From: Allacma fusca
Lineage: Eukaryota; Arthropoda; Collembola; Symphypleona; Sminthuridae
Length of the DNA: 64,000 bases
Reading direction: 5' to 3'
NCBI GenBank assembly: GCA_947179485.1
Contig: OX359246.1
Span: 41,767,632-41,831,631 of the forward strand
Both the position numbers and the translations under genes were made by a program. Positions 46,440-56,503 of the stretch are shown one piece after another. Every line of letters begins with the position of its first letter. Positions within the stretch are counted from its first letter, which is position 1. The notes beneath the pieces are model-generated. The model searched no databases. It was not told the DNA's origin and saw nothing but the letters and a program-made list of their open reading frames with translations.

Positions 46440-46530
46440 TTGATGAGACAAAATGGTCTGTGTTGCACAAAAGAATCCGCGCGTAGACCACTTTGCCTGT
46501 TCAGTGACGATATGTAATATCAAGAACCTG
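46440..46530. repeat. Short piece related to family G
   Basis: CAAAATGGTCTGTG..GCGCGTAGACCACTTTGCC..CAGTGACGATA aligns with 24,600-24,670 and with 60,040-60,070. Confidence 0.45.
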
Positions 46531-46539
46531 AACATGATG

Positions 46540-47793
46540 TAGTAAAGGAATTCATTCTAACTTGTTATTCCAATGCTAAAATGGAAATTTCCCAAATTTT
46601 TCACACCATACAAGCTACAAACAATGTCAAAGTCAGAAACCATACAGGTAAAAATTATTTTGAGCCAAATACTTTATTTGCAATACATGTCACATGTCAC
46701 CGAGAGTAAGTAAATACCAAATACTTTAGTACTTACTGGCTATTAAAATACTATATACAAAATACTTGCCCACTCCTTCCCAACATTGAAATACAAAATA
46801 CAAAAACTTTGTGGTCTGAAAATATGTATTTTAAAATACTGTATTTCAAAATACTGCATAGCTCGGATGATGGCCATAATCAGATGAATCGAAAAATCAG
46901 TTAAAGTTTGCTTAAGGCAAAAAGCCAGTTTCCAAGCTTGGGTTTCACAATATTAAGAGAAATATTTTTGGTAATATATACAATCAATGAAAAACATACA
47001 ATTGTTTTAAAAAGTACTTGAAATATACTTAATTTTCTTACACTTATAATTAAAGTTAGTTTTGCAAACTTACCTCACAATTTTAAAACTAAATTGTAAA
47101 TGATAAACCTACGTTCTCCAATTAAAACGACTATTATATGATTTATATTGTTTAATTTGAATTTACAAAACAAACATTTTCAATTCCCACAAAATCATTG
47201 ATGTCTCGTGTACATTCATAAATGTACCTTTGGACTCACCTGCTGATACATCACTAATAATATTAAAAGTATCTTGCATATTAATTATTTATGTCAACTT
47301 GTACTTCGACATTCACACTCGTCTGCGTCCTTTTGTGACTCAGCACATCCTGCTAAGGGAAGTAGCACAAATGATTTCACCAGCGTAGTAGGTAGGTTAA
47401 AGCCGGGATATAGTGACATAGTGGGTGGGTAAATTTTTCGTTACATGATGTCATCGTTGTATTTCGTCAAATATATCTATACTCACTACAATAAATTATT
47501 AACAAACACCAGGACTAATTTTTTGTCGACGGAATGATGAAGGAATTTAAAAACTATATAATTCATTCACACTGGTGTTCACAATTTTGAATATATGGAT
47601 TTTGAAGGATCCAAGTATTTTCAAAAATGTGGAACAACTTGGTCACACCTGGCCGGTCCACGTTATCTAATTTGAAAACGTATTTAATTGCTCTACCAAC
47701 TAAAATTATGCCAGTCGATTTTCCAGTTTTCCTCGCCAATAATTATTGATTTCAGAATAAGAGGAAAATTTATTAGTAAAATCGAAACTAACG
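46540..47793. other. Intergenic, AT-rich, no gene recognised
   Basis: From 46,670 to 46,860 AAATAC and TATTTTAAAATAC recur on both strands (another iterated-motif patch). The rest holds no open frame above background. Confidence 0.45.
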
Positions 47794-48131
47794 TGTAACA
47801 CGGCTATTTGGGGGATTAAAGCTGTGTTAGCAATATGAGCCTGTGAGCCTTAGTGTCTAGTATGTACGTAGCTAAGGGGAACTACGAGAGGGGAATCCGA
47901 AAGAATAAGGGCTTGTGTTTATATAGTATATGATTATTTATTAAGAGTAGATTAGTTGATGTTACACATAAGGCGGTTATTCACAGACTGTCCTTGACAG
48001 TCCCGAGTTACCTTTATATAAGTGCTCGGTTTAGCATAGGTAAAGCGGAAGGAAGGAGTAAGATGTTGAAGAAGAGAGTAACTCTCATGAGTTACGGAAC
48101 TTAACATAAGCATGAATATCTTACTGCTACA
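47794..48131 (-). repeat. LTR, 3' copy
   Basis: TG...CA, 338 bp, two differences from the other LTR. On the minus strand it holds TATATAAAGG (48,011-48,020) and AATAAA (47,937-47,942), about 70 nt apart, the usual U3-R layout. The internal neighbour on the minus strand ends in CCGGGGG, a weak purine tract. Confidence 0.95.
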
Positions 48132-49396
48132 CCCCCGGACTGAAACAATACTCACGTCCACGTGAGGTAGATATATACATATTTACAATAATTATATATT
48201 ATCTGTAAATTATATCAAATTATTTGGAATAATAATAATTAGTTTCTACTGGTCTATGAATTACTAAAAGTAAACAAATATGATTATAATTAATTTTTAA
48301 ACAAAATTCTGGTAGTATAACAAAATATATTAGCAATTAATATAATTAACCTTATATAGGCAAACAAATTTTACATCAGTCAATGGGAAGTCATTTAAAT
48401 AATGAGTTTCATAGATAAAATAAAATTGAGCGTGTCACATATTTCACACGTTCACGAATATTTTGTTCATCTGGAACTGGGTAATTCTGCTTATTGGTTT
48501 TTCTTATTATCTGGAACGTACTCTTCATTGTGTATTAGGTGAAGAATGAAAACGGACGGTTAGGTTAGAATTTTAGGAAGGTAAGGTAGGATTTTGAGGA
48601 ATAGCATTTTAAATACGAAGTTTGGTCTTTAAATGCGGGGTCATTGTTATTAACTGGTAGGTAATTTACTTTGTAGAATAACTTTAAGTTTTCGGTTTGA
48701 GGTGTAATTAGGTAGGTATTGAACTACAGGATTGTAACTTGCATTGATTTTAGTTACATTAGGTATAACATTTAGTAAATGACCAATAGGTAAAATTAGG
48801 TAAGGATGGGATAAATTGAATAGAAGGTAAGTAACGGGTTAAATAACTTTGTTTTGGTTAGGAATTTTTAGGTTAGGAATATCAGTTTCATTTTTATCTG
48901 GATTAAATGATGATCTTAGTTTTGATCTGGTGGTGCCGTAATTATTAATTTAAACTGTCTTTTCTGGTCGCTGGTGTTCACTTCTTTTGAAGATGATCCG
49001 AATAACTTGATGCAATTATGGCTGTAATTTAAATTCTGATGGCTGGTTTGAGTAAAAGTGTAAGAGTGAGGTCATACATAGGGAATATATTAAGAAAAAC
49101 AGGGGTTGACTGAGAACAAATTTGCTGTTTAAATAAATACATTTAGGTAGTACGCTAGATTTAAAAGTAAAATAGGATATTAAAACAAATGTGGATACAT
49201 AAATACAATAATTGGTATATAAACCTTTATAAATGTTTCACATAAATATTCCTGAATAATGTAACTAGAAATTAATTATATAAATAACTTCAAATAAATA
49301 TTTAAATAACTATTGATAGTTATAATTATTACTTATTAATCTAGGATTAAAAAAAAAATTTACATATGTATAGATAAAATCACTTGGAATATTTAA
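48132..49396 (-). other. Non-coding 3' region of the gypsy element
   Basis: It lies between the pol stop and the 3' LTR. No open frame was seen. On the plus strand, GGTTAGG and GGTAGGT-like motifs recur between 48,560 and 48,900. No envelope gene. Confidence 0.7.
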
Positions 49397-52300
49397 CTAT
49401 TCTTCTGAGCTGGATGATGACTGAGTCGTGTCACTTGAAGTGGTAATGCGAATCTCTGGTTCTGGTGTACTGAATGTACGACTCCTTCTTCTAAGAACGG
49501 AAGCATGTAATTGTGCTGAGAGACGCCTAGTACTTGTAGCTTGAGTACTATCTTTTTCTTCATCTGGCTGGAATACACTATCCGTAAGTTCCATAAATTC
49601 ACTTGGTAATGTTGTAGGGTCAATCTCTTCATTACTGGTCTCCATAGGCTGTGCTGGTGGAGAAACAGTACTGGTTCCGACTGTGAAGAGTGGTGTCTCT
49701 TCTGATTGTGTTAGTATGTCATCCGCTGGTTGCAATGCAAGCCACGGCTTCGGAGTTGGATTTGGAACTGTAAATGTTGCTGGTGGAAGATGTACTTTCT
49801 GTAATAGAGTTTGGGGCCTTTCTGGTAAGATTTGACGAACCGAAAATGGTTTCGAAACGCCGGCCTGGTACTCATGAAACTGCCATGATATGGCCTTTCC
49901 AACTGAAACGGGAATTAACTGTGTTTCATCATCTACAGAAGGGAAAACAGAATATTTATATCCTTCATGTAATGTAACTGGTTTCAAGGTAACTATTTTA
50001 GGGTCGGGTTTAGGTTTTGGTAGGAGTTGTCCTTTTCCTGGAATTTTAGAAACAACTTTTCCTGTTGGGAGTACTTTTGCTGTACTAGTACTGGGAACAG
50101 GGTGAGAAATTTTAACTAAATTTTCACTTTCTTCTGTTCTGGTTTGATGAGTGTCTTTTGTGGGTTCTTTGCTAATGATCTTCTTCTGTTTACTGGGAAT
50201 TGCATTTTCTATGGGATGTTTCATTGTTCGTTTTCTGGTTACAAAATATGGTTTGTAATCCTTTGGCACTTCGCCCCTAGGTCGGAGTCTACTTCTGATG
50301 GGAGTAGATCTTACTGGAGTCCTTTTCAAAGACATTTGAAATTTAAATGTACTACTGACATTTGATTGTGTCTGGGAAACTTCTGGAAGTAATTCTGGAG
50401 GTTTATCCAAATCCACAGGCACGTCTTCGGTCATTAGGGAATGTTGTGAAAGTTGATGAGGTAAATTTTCTGGTATAAGGGGAAGAGCTGGATTTTCTGG
50501 GGAAATCATTTCGTGATCCTGCGCACATCCAATAGGCGATAGGAATAACGGAGCTGTGTCTTCATGTGGTGCACTATGAGATGAAATTTCTGGGGTAGTT
50601 ACAAGGGTAGATTCAAAATCTAACGTGTCCTGCGATATATCTTTTCGTGGGGAACGGGAATCTACAGAGCTGGGTGAATCCAAAAGGGCAGAAATACTGT
50701 CTACAATATTCTCAGAAAATAAGTCTGGTGATTTTGACGTATCCTGTACTGCTGGTTCTGGTGCTTCCATTTTATTTTCTGGAGTTTTTAGGGTTTTTCG
50801 TTGTCCGTCCAAAATTAAGCATTCTGGGCAACTTTTGTGATCTGAGTCATGAATTTTTGACATGAGCTGATTAGCTAATAGTTCTGACAATAGAATAACA
50901 TTTTTACGTTTTAGTCTTAAATTGGTTTCGTCTGGGTGTATTTGAATTTTATCCACTTTAATCTGGATATTTCCTAAAGTTGCATTTATAGTTCGAAATG
51001 TCTGGTTAATATGAACTGTGTCATAGTTCTGGACTTGAGGTTCTAAAACTTCTAATTCTTCTACAATTGGAGCTAGTTGGCTCATTACTATATAATGTCT
51101 GGTCAATTTGCATTCTGAAATGGCCTGGTCCGTATAGTAGTTACAGAAGGGGTGCATGAGTCCTGAGCATCTACTACGGGGCTTTTTACAATAATTAGTT
51201 GTGGATGTTCCTGGTTGCTGGGTTAAATATTCTTTAAAGGAGTGCCATTCCCATGGCTTAGCTCTGGGAATTGTAGCTGCTGGAAATTCATCTGGAGAGC
51301 TTTCTGGATCTTCTAATTCTCTAGGAAGTCCAGTCTGTGGGTTATGTAAGTAACAGTGCGGATGCATATATCCTGCACAGTCGTCTTCCTCACAGCGATA
51401 ACTCTTTAACTTATCATGGGGAAATTTATAAGTCTCAAAACAATCGTGGACAAAAGTATCTAGCTCTTCAACGCTGGCGTAAGGAATTTTAGCTGGCGCC
51501 TGAGACTGGGATAAGTTAAGGGAAAATAATGGTTTAGGCGATTGTAAACCAAATGGTGGTTGGGATACAAATTGAGGCAAGTGAGAAATGAGCTCTTCGT
51601 CTACTTGCTGATTGTCTGGATCTGGAAAGTTTTCAGTATTATAATTTCCAATATATCCATATATTTCTTCATCATTGCAATGGATACTAAAATTCGGGGA
51701 AGTAGTTGACGATCTTCTTGTTGTAGGTATACAATCGGGAGAAAGTGGTATTTGACGAATTTGTTGTGGAGAATTTCGTGGTGATACCATATATTCTTCT
51801 TGGGGTGATAGTCTGTTTGGAAAGGGTTGTCTGGTTAAAAATTGTGCTGATTCTGGTTCTGGTGAGAATCTCGGGCTAAAAGATCGGTCAGGAGATTTTC
51901 TGAGGTCTGGTGAAAAATTCACTGGTCTCAACGCTGGCGGAGAATTTTGTATTTGTAAATCTGCGACAGGTGAAGTCTCTGTAGGAGTTAACAATTGTCT
52001 AGTTAAAACAGGCATATAATTGCTTTCATCTGAAGAAACTGAACTTGCTGAAGGGGTTGGGGAAGGAATTCTGGAATTATTTGGGCTTATAATTCTTTCA
52101 CTAAATTCTGGCGAAGGAGTTCGTATGACACAACTGATCGGTGAGCGCTCCCGAGGTTGTGATCTACGTCTCTGTCTTCTGGATCTGGTATAGTATGCAT
52201 GACCAGTGTAATTATTTGACTGTCTGCGATATCTTCCAGGTGGGCTATAATCAAGATCTCTAGAATTATCTTGATCTGGTGAGGGTGATCTGGAAACTGG

Positions 52301-55300
52301 TGGTGTAATCACTAATGACATCAGTGGTGGTATTCTAGGTTGTTGCGGTACACGCGGAGGTTGTCGACTACCTGCCGAATGCCCGTAAACATCAAAGATG
52401 TTATTAGATGTCTCCGTTGAATTATGTGATGATGCTGGTCCTACTGAAACCACGGGTGGGTAGTTAATTACTCTATCCGCTCGAGGTACAATTGGAGCAT
52501 CAGTTTGTGCAAATATCGAACTGCCAATTTCTTGTGCTGGAACTGGTTCCTTAACTAAAAATGGGTAATTCTCTTGCCATCCTTCTGGCATGTGGTGAAA
52601 GGGACGCAGATATTGCTGGTGAACTCTGCGAGGTCTCAGTTCTGGATTATTATTTGCTGGAATAATCTCATAAGAAGCATTTCCTAATATTTTTGAGATG
52701 ATGTATGGTCCTTTGGTGCGCGGATGAAGTCCCTCCTGGAGAGTATCTACCAGGACCCAGTCCCCAATTTGGTAAGAGTGATCAGCTCTACCTCTGTTGA
52801 AGGCTGCATCCCTTTGTAGTTGTTTCCTCCTGGAAAGCTCAGCCGCTAGTGCCAAAGTCTCATTAATAGCTTCCATATTATCCTCTGGAGCTGGTGGTAT
52901 CTCTGGTTGAACTACGGGAGTAATTAAATCGGCTTGTAAAACCGGTTGACGTCCATGAACTAAAAAGTAGGGGGTATATTTGGTAGCTTCATGCACTTTG
53001 ACATTGTGCGAAAAAGCTGCTCTATGGGCCAAAGAGTCCCAAATATACATTCTTGCTGGCGGGTCCAAATATTTTCGAATGTAGGTTTTTATTTCTCTAT
53101 TACTGCGCTCCACTATTCCGTTGGATTGCGGAGAATGGGGCATCACGACAATATGTTCGATTCCATGTTCTATCAGCGGAGTCTTAAAACTTGCTCCTGT
53201 AAAGTGTGTCCCACCATCAGTGATGATTTTCTTTGGCCATCCGTGATGAAACAACACATGTTCTTGTAGAACTTCCCATGACGTAAAAGCGTCTGCTCGT
53301 TTAGTTGGGATAATAATTAAGTATCTGCTGGCATAATCTATAATGACCATCGCATATTGGTTCCCTTGGTGTGTTTTCTGGAGTGGACCAATATTATCCA
53401 TAGCGATTGTGTCAAATGGAATTGTTGGGGTTGGTAATGTCTCACGCTGTCCAAGCGGAAATTTATTTCTGGCATTTTCTTGTTGGCATTTCGTACAGGC
53501 CTTGATATATTTATATATATCCATATTCATCCTAGGCCAATAGTATCTGGTACGAATTAAAGAGCTGGTTTTGTAAAATCCTGCATGTCCTGCTTCTGGG
53601 TTGTCATGCATTAATTTAAGGATTTCGCGTCGTAAGGGCAAGGGAACTACTAACTTGTAGGGAGAAGCACTCAGGTTTGAGTCTATCCTATACAAGAGTC
53701 CGTGTAATAGACAGTAACTTTTAGAGTAAATGTGAGGTTTTTCTGTTTTGTCTCCATTGATTTCTAAATCTTCAATAATTTTGAGTAATTTTGGATCTTG
53801 TCTCTGTTTTTCAACAAATAGCTGGATATTTCCACCAACTGTATGGGTTATAAGCTGATCTTCTTGTCCAACTTCTTCTGGTGAAGATCTGGAAATTGCA
53901 TATCTTAGAGTTCTGATTGGGTATCGGGATAGGCAATCCACATGTGCCATTTTAGCACCTTTCTGGTATTTAATTATAATTTCCTGGTCTGCAAATTCCA
54001 GGGCCCATCGGGCTAGTTGTCCATGTGGATCCTTAAGGGATTGCAAATATTGTAATGCTTGATGGTCGGTCTTAAGATGTACCCTTTTACCATAAATATA
54101 GGGTCGGAATTTTCGTATCGCGAAAATAATTGCCAATAATTCTCTCTTATGAGTAGAATATTTTTGTTCCTCTGGAGTGAGTGATCTGGAAGCATACTCA
54201 ATGGGATGTAATGTTTTTCCTTCATCAATAGTTTGCATACAGATGGCTCCTACGCCAATGGCTGAGGCATCTGTATGTATATGGATTTCAGCTGTAGGAT
54301 TGTATATTTGTAGTACTGGGCTGGTAATTAAAGCTGATTTAAGCTGGTTAAACGAATTGTCGCATGCTGGTGTCCAATTAAAAATCGCATCTTTTCGTCT
54401 TAAATCTGAGATGGGTTTGACAATTTGTCCATAATCCTTAATGAATCTGCGGAACTGTTCGCATAATCCAAGAAAACTACGAACTGCCTTTAAATTAGCT
54501 GGTACTGGAAATTTCTTGACAGCTTCGATTTTTTCTTCTGGAACACTAATTCCATTTATATCTACTCTCCAACCAAGGTATTTGATTGAATTATATCCAA
54601 AATAGCATTTGGAAATTTTGAACCGGAGTCCATAACCCTGGCATCTGAGTAGAACTAGTTCCATTCTGGTAAGTAATTCTTCAAATGTGGTCGCAAAGAT
54701 GAGCACATCATCAACGTATACCAATACGAGTGTATACTTGAGGTTTCCAAGTATGTCATCCATCATACTCTGGAATTCAGCTGGAGCGTTCATGTATCCA
54801 AATGGGAGTCGATTGAATTCGAATTTCCCATCTGGTGTGGTAAAGGCGAACTTTTTCCTATCTTCGGGATGTACTTCTCTCTGGAGAAAACCTTGTAGGG
54901 CATCCATCAGGATGAACCATTTTGCTCCGTGTAGACGGTCCAATTGCTGGGGAATGTTGGGCAGTGGCCAAGTATTCTGGGCTGCTATAATTTTGTTAAG
55001 CCACCTCAAATCTATGCAGAAGCGGTGGTCCCCATTAGGTTTCTTTATTAGTAGTATGGGTGAGTTCCATGGGCTGGTAGAAGGCGATATTATCCCTGCC
55101 TCTAACATCTGGTCAGTATGTCGCTTCATAATACTGTGTTCGAAATCTGAGACTCGATATTGAGCTCTGTATATTGGCGAATTGTCTCCGGTATCCACGG
55201 TAACATATTTATACCGGAGTTTCCCAAGCTCTGTCTCATTACGAGCGAAGCAATCGCGAAATGAATTAATTTTCTGTAGCATTAGGGTGTTCTGTTCTTG

Positions 55301-56503
55301 AGTCATATTGGGTCCCAGATTAATTTCCTCCATAGAAAAAGGAGTAAGCTGAACTGGAGTAGTTGAATGTCGAATAACTGGTGGGTATTCTGATCTGGAA
55401 GTACTCAAATCTGGTTCGGGAAAGATTACTTCATCTGCTTCAAACGGATCGTAAGTTGCAATATTTCGAACCGTAGGAAGTGTAACTGTCCTGCTGTGTG
55501 GATTAAAAATTAGCAGGTATGCACATCTGTCTCGTACATTAACGATGGGAGTTCCAATAGATAAACCTCGGATTTTTGAAGTATCTGGGAAAATTACTGC
55601 GGATCCAGTATAATCCTCTCGAAATTTTATACAAATTGGTTCAAATGTTCTCGCTGGAATTTCATATGGTCTGGATGTGTAACATGAAAATTTCCGAATA
55701 GCATGGGTAGATTGGGTTCTGGAATCTGAATTAGGTTGTGAGTCAATATCTGGTATGTCGTGCTGGATAGTTTCTGGATGTGTTATTGAATGGGCATCAG
55801 AAGCTGGATGGAATGTATAACTTCGCTGACCAAAATCCAAGAAGGATTTGTGGTATTCCAAAAAATCAAGACCTATAATTAATAAGGTCGCTGCGCATGG
55901 TACTACGGCAAAATCATAAGAGTGGTACTTGTTTCGTACTTCATAAAAAATAGTGGCTGTTCTGGAATAATATATTACAGAGTTTTGAACAAACTGTCCA
56001 AGAGCCCGTTTTGCATGGTTCTTGACAGTGATGGCCTGAGGTGCTATCCTTTCAATTTCCTGGACTAGTGCTGGAGAAATTGTGGATATGGTGGCACCAC
56101 AATCAAATGAGCCTTTTAAATTGTGAAAGCTATTGATTAATTTGATTGAGCAAAAGAAATCTGTAGAGTGTCGCTGTCTGGCTTCAAGAATCTTTAATTC
56201 CTGAGCTAGTTCCAATGGTGACTGGTAAGTGTAGACAGATCGGGAGTCTGTCGGCTGGTTCCGAATGAAATGAAATTCTGGATCATTTGTACAATGTGTG
56301 ACTGATTGTGAGTGAGGGATCACTGTTTGCGGTTGAATATTAACTAATTGTGAGTCTGGAATTAATTCTGGTTCCGGATTGTAGAAATTTTGAAATCTTG
56401 AGAAAGGATGATTAGAATTAATAATCCCCGGATCATGTGGGTTGTAAGTGGTAGTGTGTTGATCCCGAGTCAACACACCTATTCGTTTCCCGAAGGAAAC
56501 CAA
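49397..56503 (-). CDS. pol polyprotein of the gypsy element with long C-terminal extension (2,368 aa)
   Basis: Domains in order: retropepsin-like protease about residues 115-220; reverse transcriptase about 440-640, with YVDD at 596-599; RNase H about 740-862, with HTDAS, ELLAI and TDHQAL; integrase with an H-H-C-C zinc part (H966, H973, C1003, C1006), a D-D-35-E core (D1036, D1096, E1132) and a GPY-type module near 1265. Pol enzymes copy the element RNA and insert the cDNA into the genome. From about residue 1310 to the end the frame continues for ~1,060 residues with no known domain. This part is Pro/Ser-rich with an RS/SP-rich part (about 1400-1600), then two similar Cys/His motifs (C1709-x-G-x-M-H-P-x-C1717 and C1779-x-G-x-M-H-P-x-C1787), a CPEC at 1892-1895, a basic stretch near 2060-2110 and an acidic Ser tail. 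No signal peptide or membrane span was seen, so it is not envelope-like. It looks whole. Confidence 0.95.
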   Translation of the reverse strand: MVSFGKRIGVLTRDQHTTTYNPHDPGIINSNHPFSRFQNFYNPEPELIPDSQLVNIQPQTVIPHSQSVTHCTNDPEFHFIRNQPTDSRSVYTYQSPLELAQELKILEARQRHSTDFFCSIKLINSFHNLKGSFDCGATISTISPALVQEIERIAPQAITVKNHAKRALGQFVQNSVIYYSRTATIFYEVRNKYHSYDFAVVPCAATLLIIGLDFLEYHKSFLDFGQRSYTFHPASDAHSITHPETIQHDIPDIDSQPNSDSRTQSTHAIRKFSCYTSRPYEIPARTFEPICIKFREDYTGSAVIFPDTSKIRGLSIGTPIVNVRDRCAYLLIFNPHSRTVTLPTVRNIATYDPFEADEVIFPEPDLSTSRSEYPPVIRHSTTPVQLTPFSMEEINLGPNMTQEQNTLMLQKINSFRDCFARNETELGKLRYKYVTVDTGDNSPIYRAQYRVSDFEHSIMKRHTDQMLEAGIISPSTSPWNSPILLIKKPNGDHRFCIDLRWLNKIIAAQNTWPLPNIPQQLDRLHGAKWFILMDALQGFLQREVHPEDRKKFAFTTPDGKFEFNRLPFGYMNAPAEFQSMMDDILGNLKYTLVLVYVDDVLIFATTFEELLTRMELVLLRCQGYGLRFKISKCYFGYNSIKYLGWRVDINGISVPEEKIEAVKKFPVPANLKAVRSFLGLCEQFRRFIKDYGQIVKPISDLRRKDAIFNWTPACDNSFNQLKSALITSPVLQIYNPTAEIHIHTDASAIGVGAICMQTIDEGKTLHPIEYASRSLTPEEQKYSTHKRELLAIIFAIRKFRPYIYGKRVHLKTDHQALQYLQSLKDPHGQLARWALEFADQEIIIKYQKGAKMAHVDCLSRYPIRTLRYAISRSSPEEVGQEDQLITHTVGGNIQLFVEKQRQDPKLLKIIEDLEINGDKTEKPHIYSKSYCLLHGLLYRIDSNLSASPYKLVVPLPLRREILKLMHDNPEAGHAGFYKTSSLIRTRYYWPRMNMDIYKYIKACTKCQQENARNKFPLGQRETLPTPTIPFDTIAMDNIGPLQKTHQGNQYAMVIIDYASRYLIIIPTKRADAFTSWEVLQEHVLFHHGWPKKIITDGGTHFTGASFKTPLIEHGIEHIVVMPHSPQSNGIVERSNREIKTYIRKYLDPPARMYIWDSLAHRAAFSHNVKVHEATKYTPYFLVHGRQPVLQADLITPVVQPEIPPAPEDNMEAINETLALAAELSRRKQLQRDAAFNRGRADHSYQIGDWVLVDTLQEGLHPRTKGPYIISKILGNASYEIIPANNNPELRPRRVHQQYLRPFHHMPEGWQENYPFLVKEPVPAQEIGSSIFAQTDAPIVPRADRVINYPPVVSVGPASSHNSTETSNNIFDVYGHSAGSRQPPRVPQQPRIPPLMSLVITPPVSRSPSPDQDNSRDLDYSPPGRYRRQSNNYTGHAYYTRSRRQRRRSQPRERSPISCVIRTPSPEFSERIISPNNSRIPSPTPSASSVSSDESNYMPVLTRQLLTPTETSPVADLQIQNSPPALRPVNFSPDLRKSPDRSFSPRFSPEPESAQFLTRQPFPNRLSPQEEYMVSPRNSPQQIRQIPLSPDCIPTTRRSSTTSPNFSIHCNDEEIYGYIGNYNTENFPDPDNQQVDEELISHLPQFVSQPPFGLQSPKPLFSLNLSQSQAPAKIPYASVEELDTFVHDCFETYKFPHDKLKSYRCEEDDCAGYMHPHCYLHNPQTGLPRELEDPESSPDEFPAATIPRAKPWEWHSFKEYLTQQPGTSTTNYCKKPRSRCSGLMHPFCNYYTDQAISECKLTRHYIVMSQLAPIVEELEVLEPQVQNYDTVHINQTFRTINATLGNIQIKVDKIQIHPDETNLRLKRKNVILLSELLANQLMSKIHDSDHKSCPECLILDGQRKTLKTPENKMEAPEPAVQDTSKSPDLFSENIVDSISALLDSPSSVDSRSPRKDISQDTLDFESTLVTTPEISSHSAPHEDTAPLFLSPIGCAQDHEMISPENPALPLIPENLPHQLSQHSLMTEDVPVDLDKPPELLPEVSQTQSNVSSTFKFQMSLKRTPVRSTPIRSRLRPRGEVPKDYKPYFVTRKRTMKHPIENAIPSKQKKIISKEPTKDTHQTRTEESENLVKISHPVPSTSTAKVLPTGKVVSKIPGKGQLLPKPKPDPKIVTLKPVTLHEGYKYSVFPSVDDETQLIPVSVGKAISWQFHEYQAGVSKPFSVRQILPERPQTLLQKVHLPPATFTVPNPTPKPWLALQPADDILTQSEETPLFTVGTSTVSPPAQPMETSNEEIDPTTLPSEFMELTDSVFQPDEEKDSTQATSTRRLSAQLHASVLRRRSRTFSTPEPEIRITTSSDTTQSSSSSEE

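Noticed and set aside
49397-52573. Envelope protein in the C-terminal extension of pol
   Set aside because: No signal peptide, furin-type site with fusion peptide, or membrane span is visible. The region is hydrophilic and Pro/Ser-rich.
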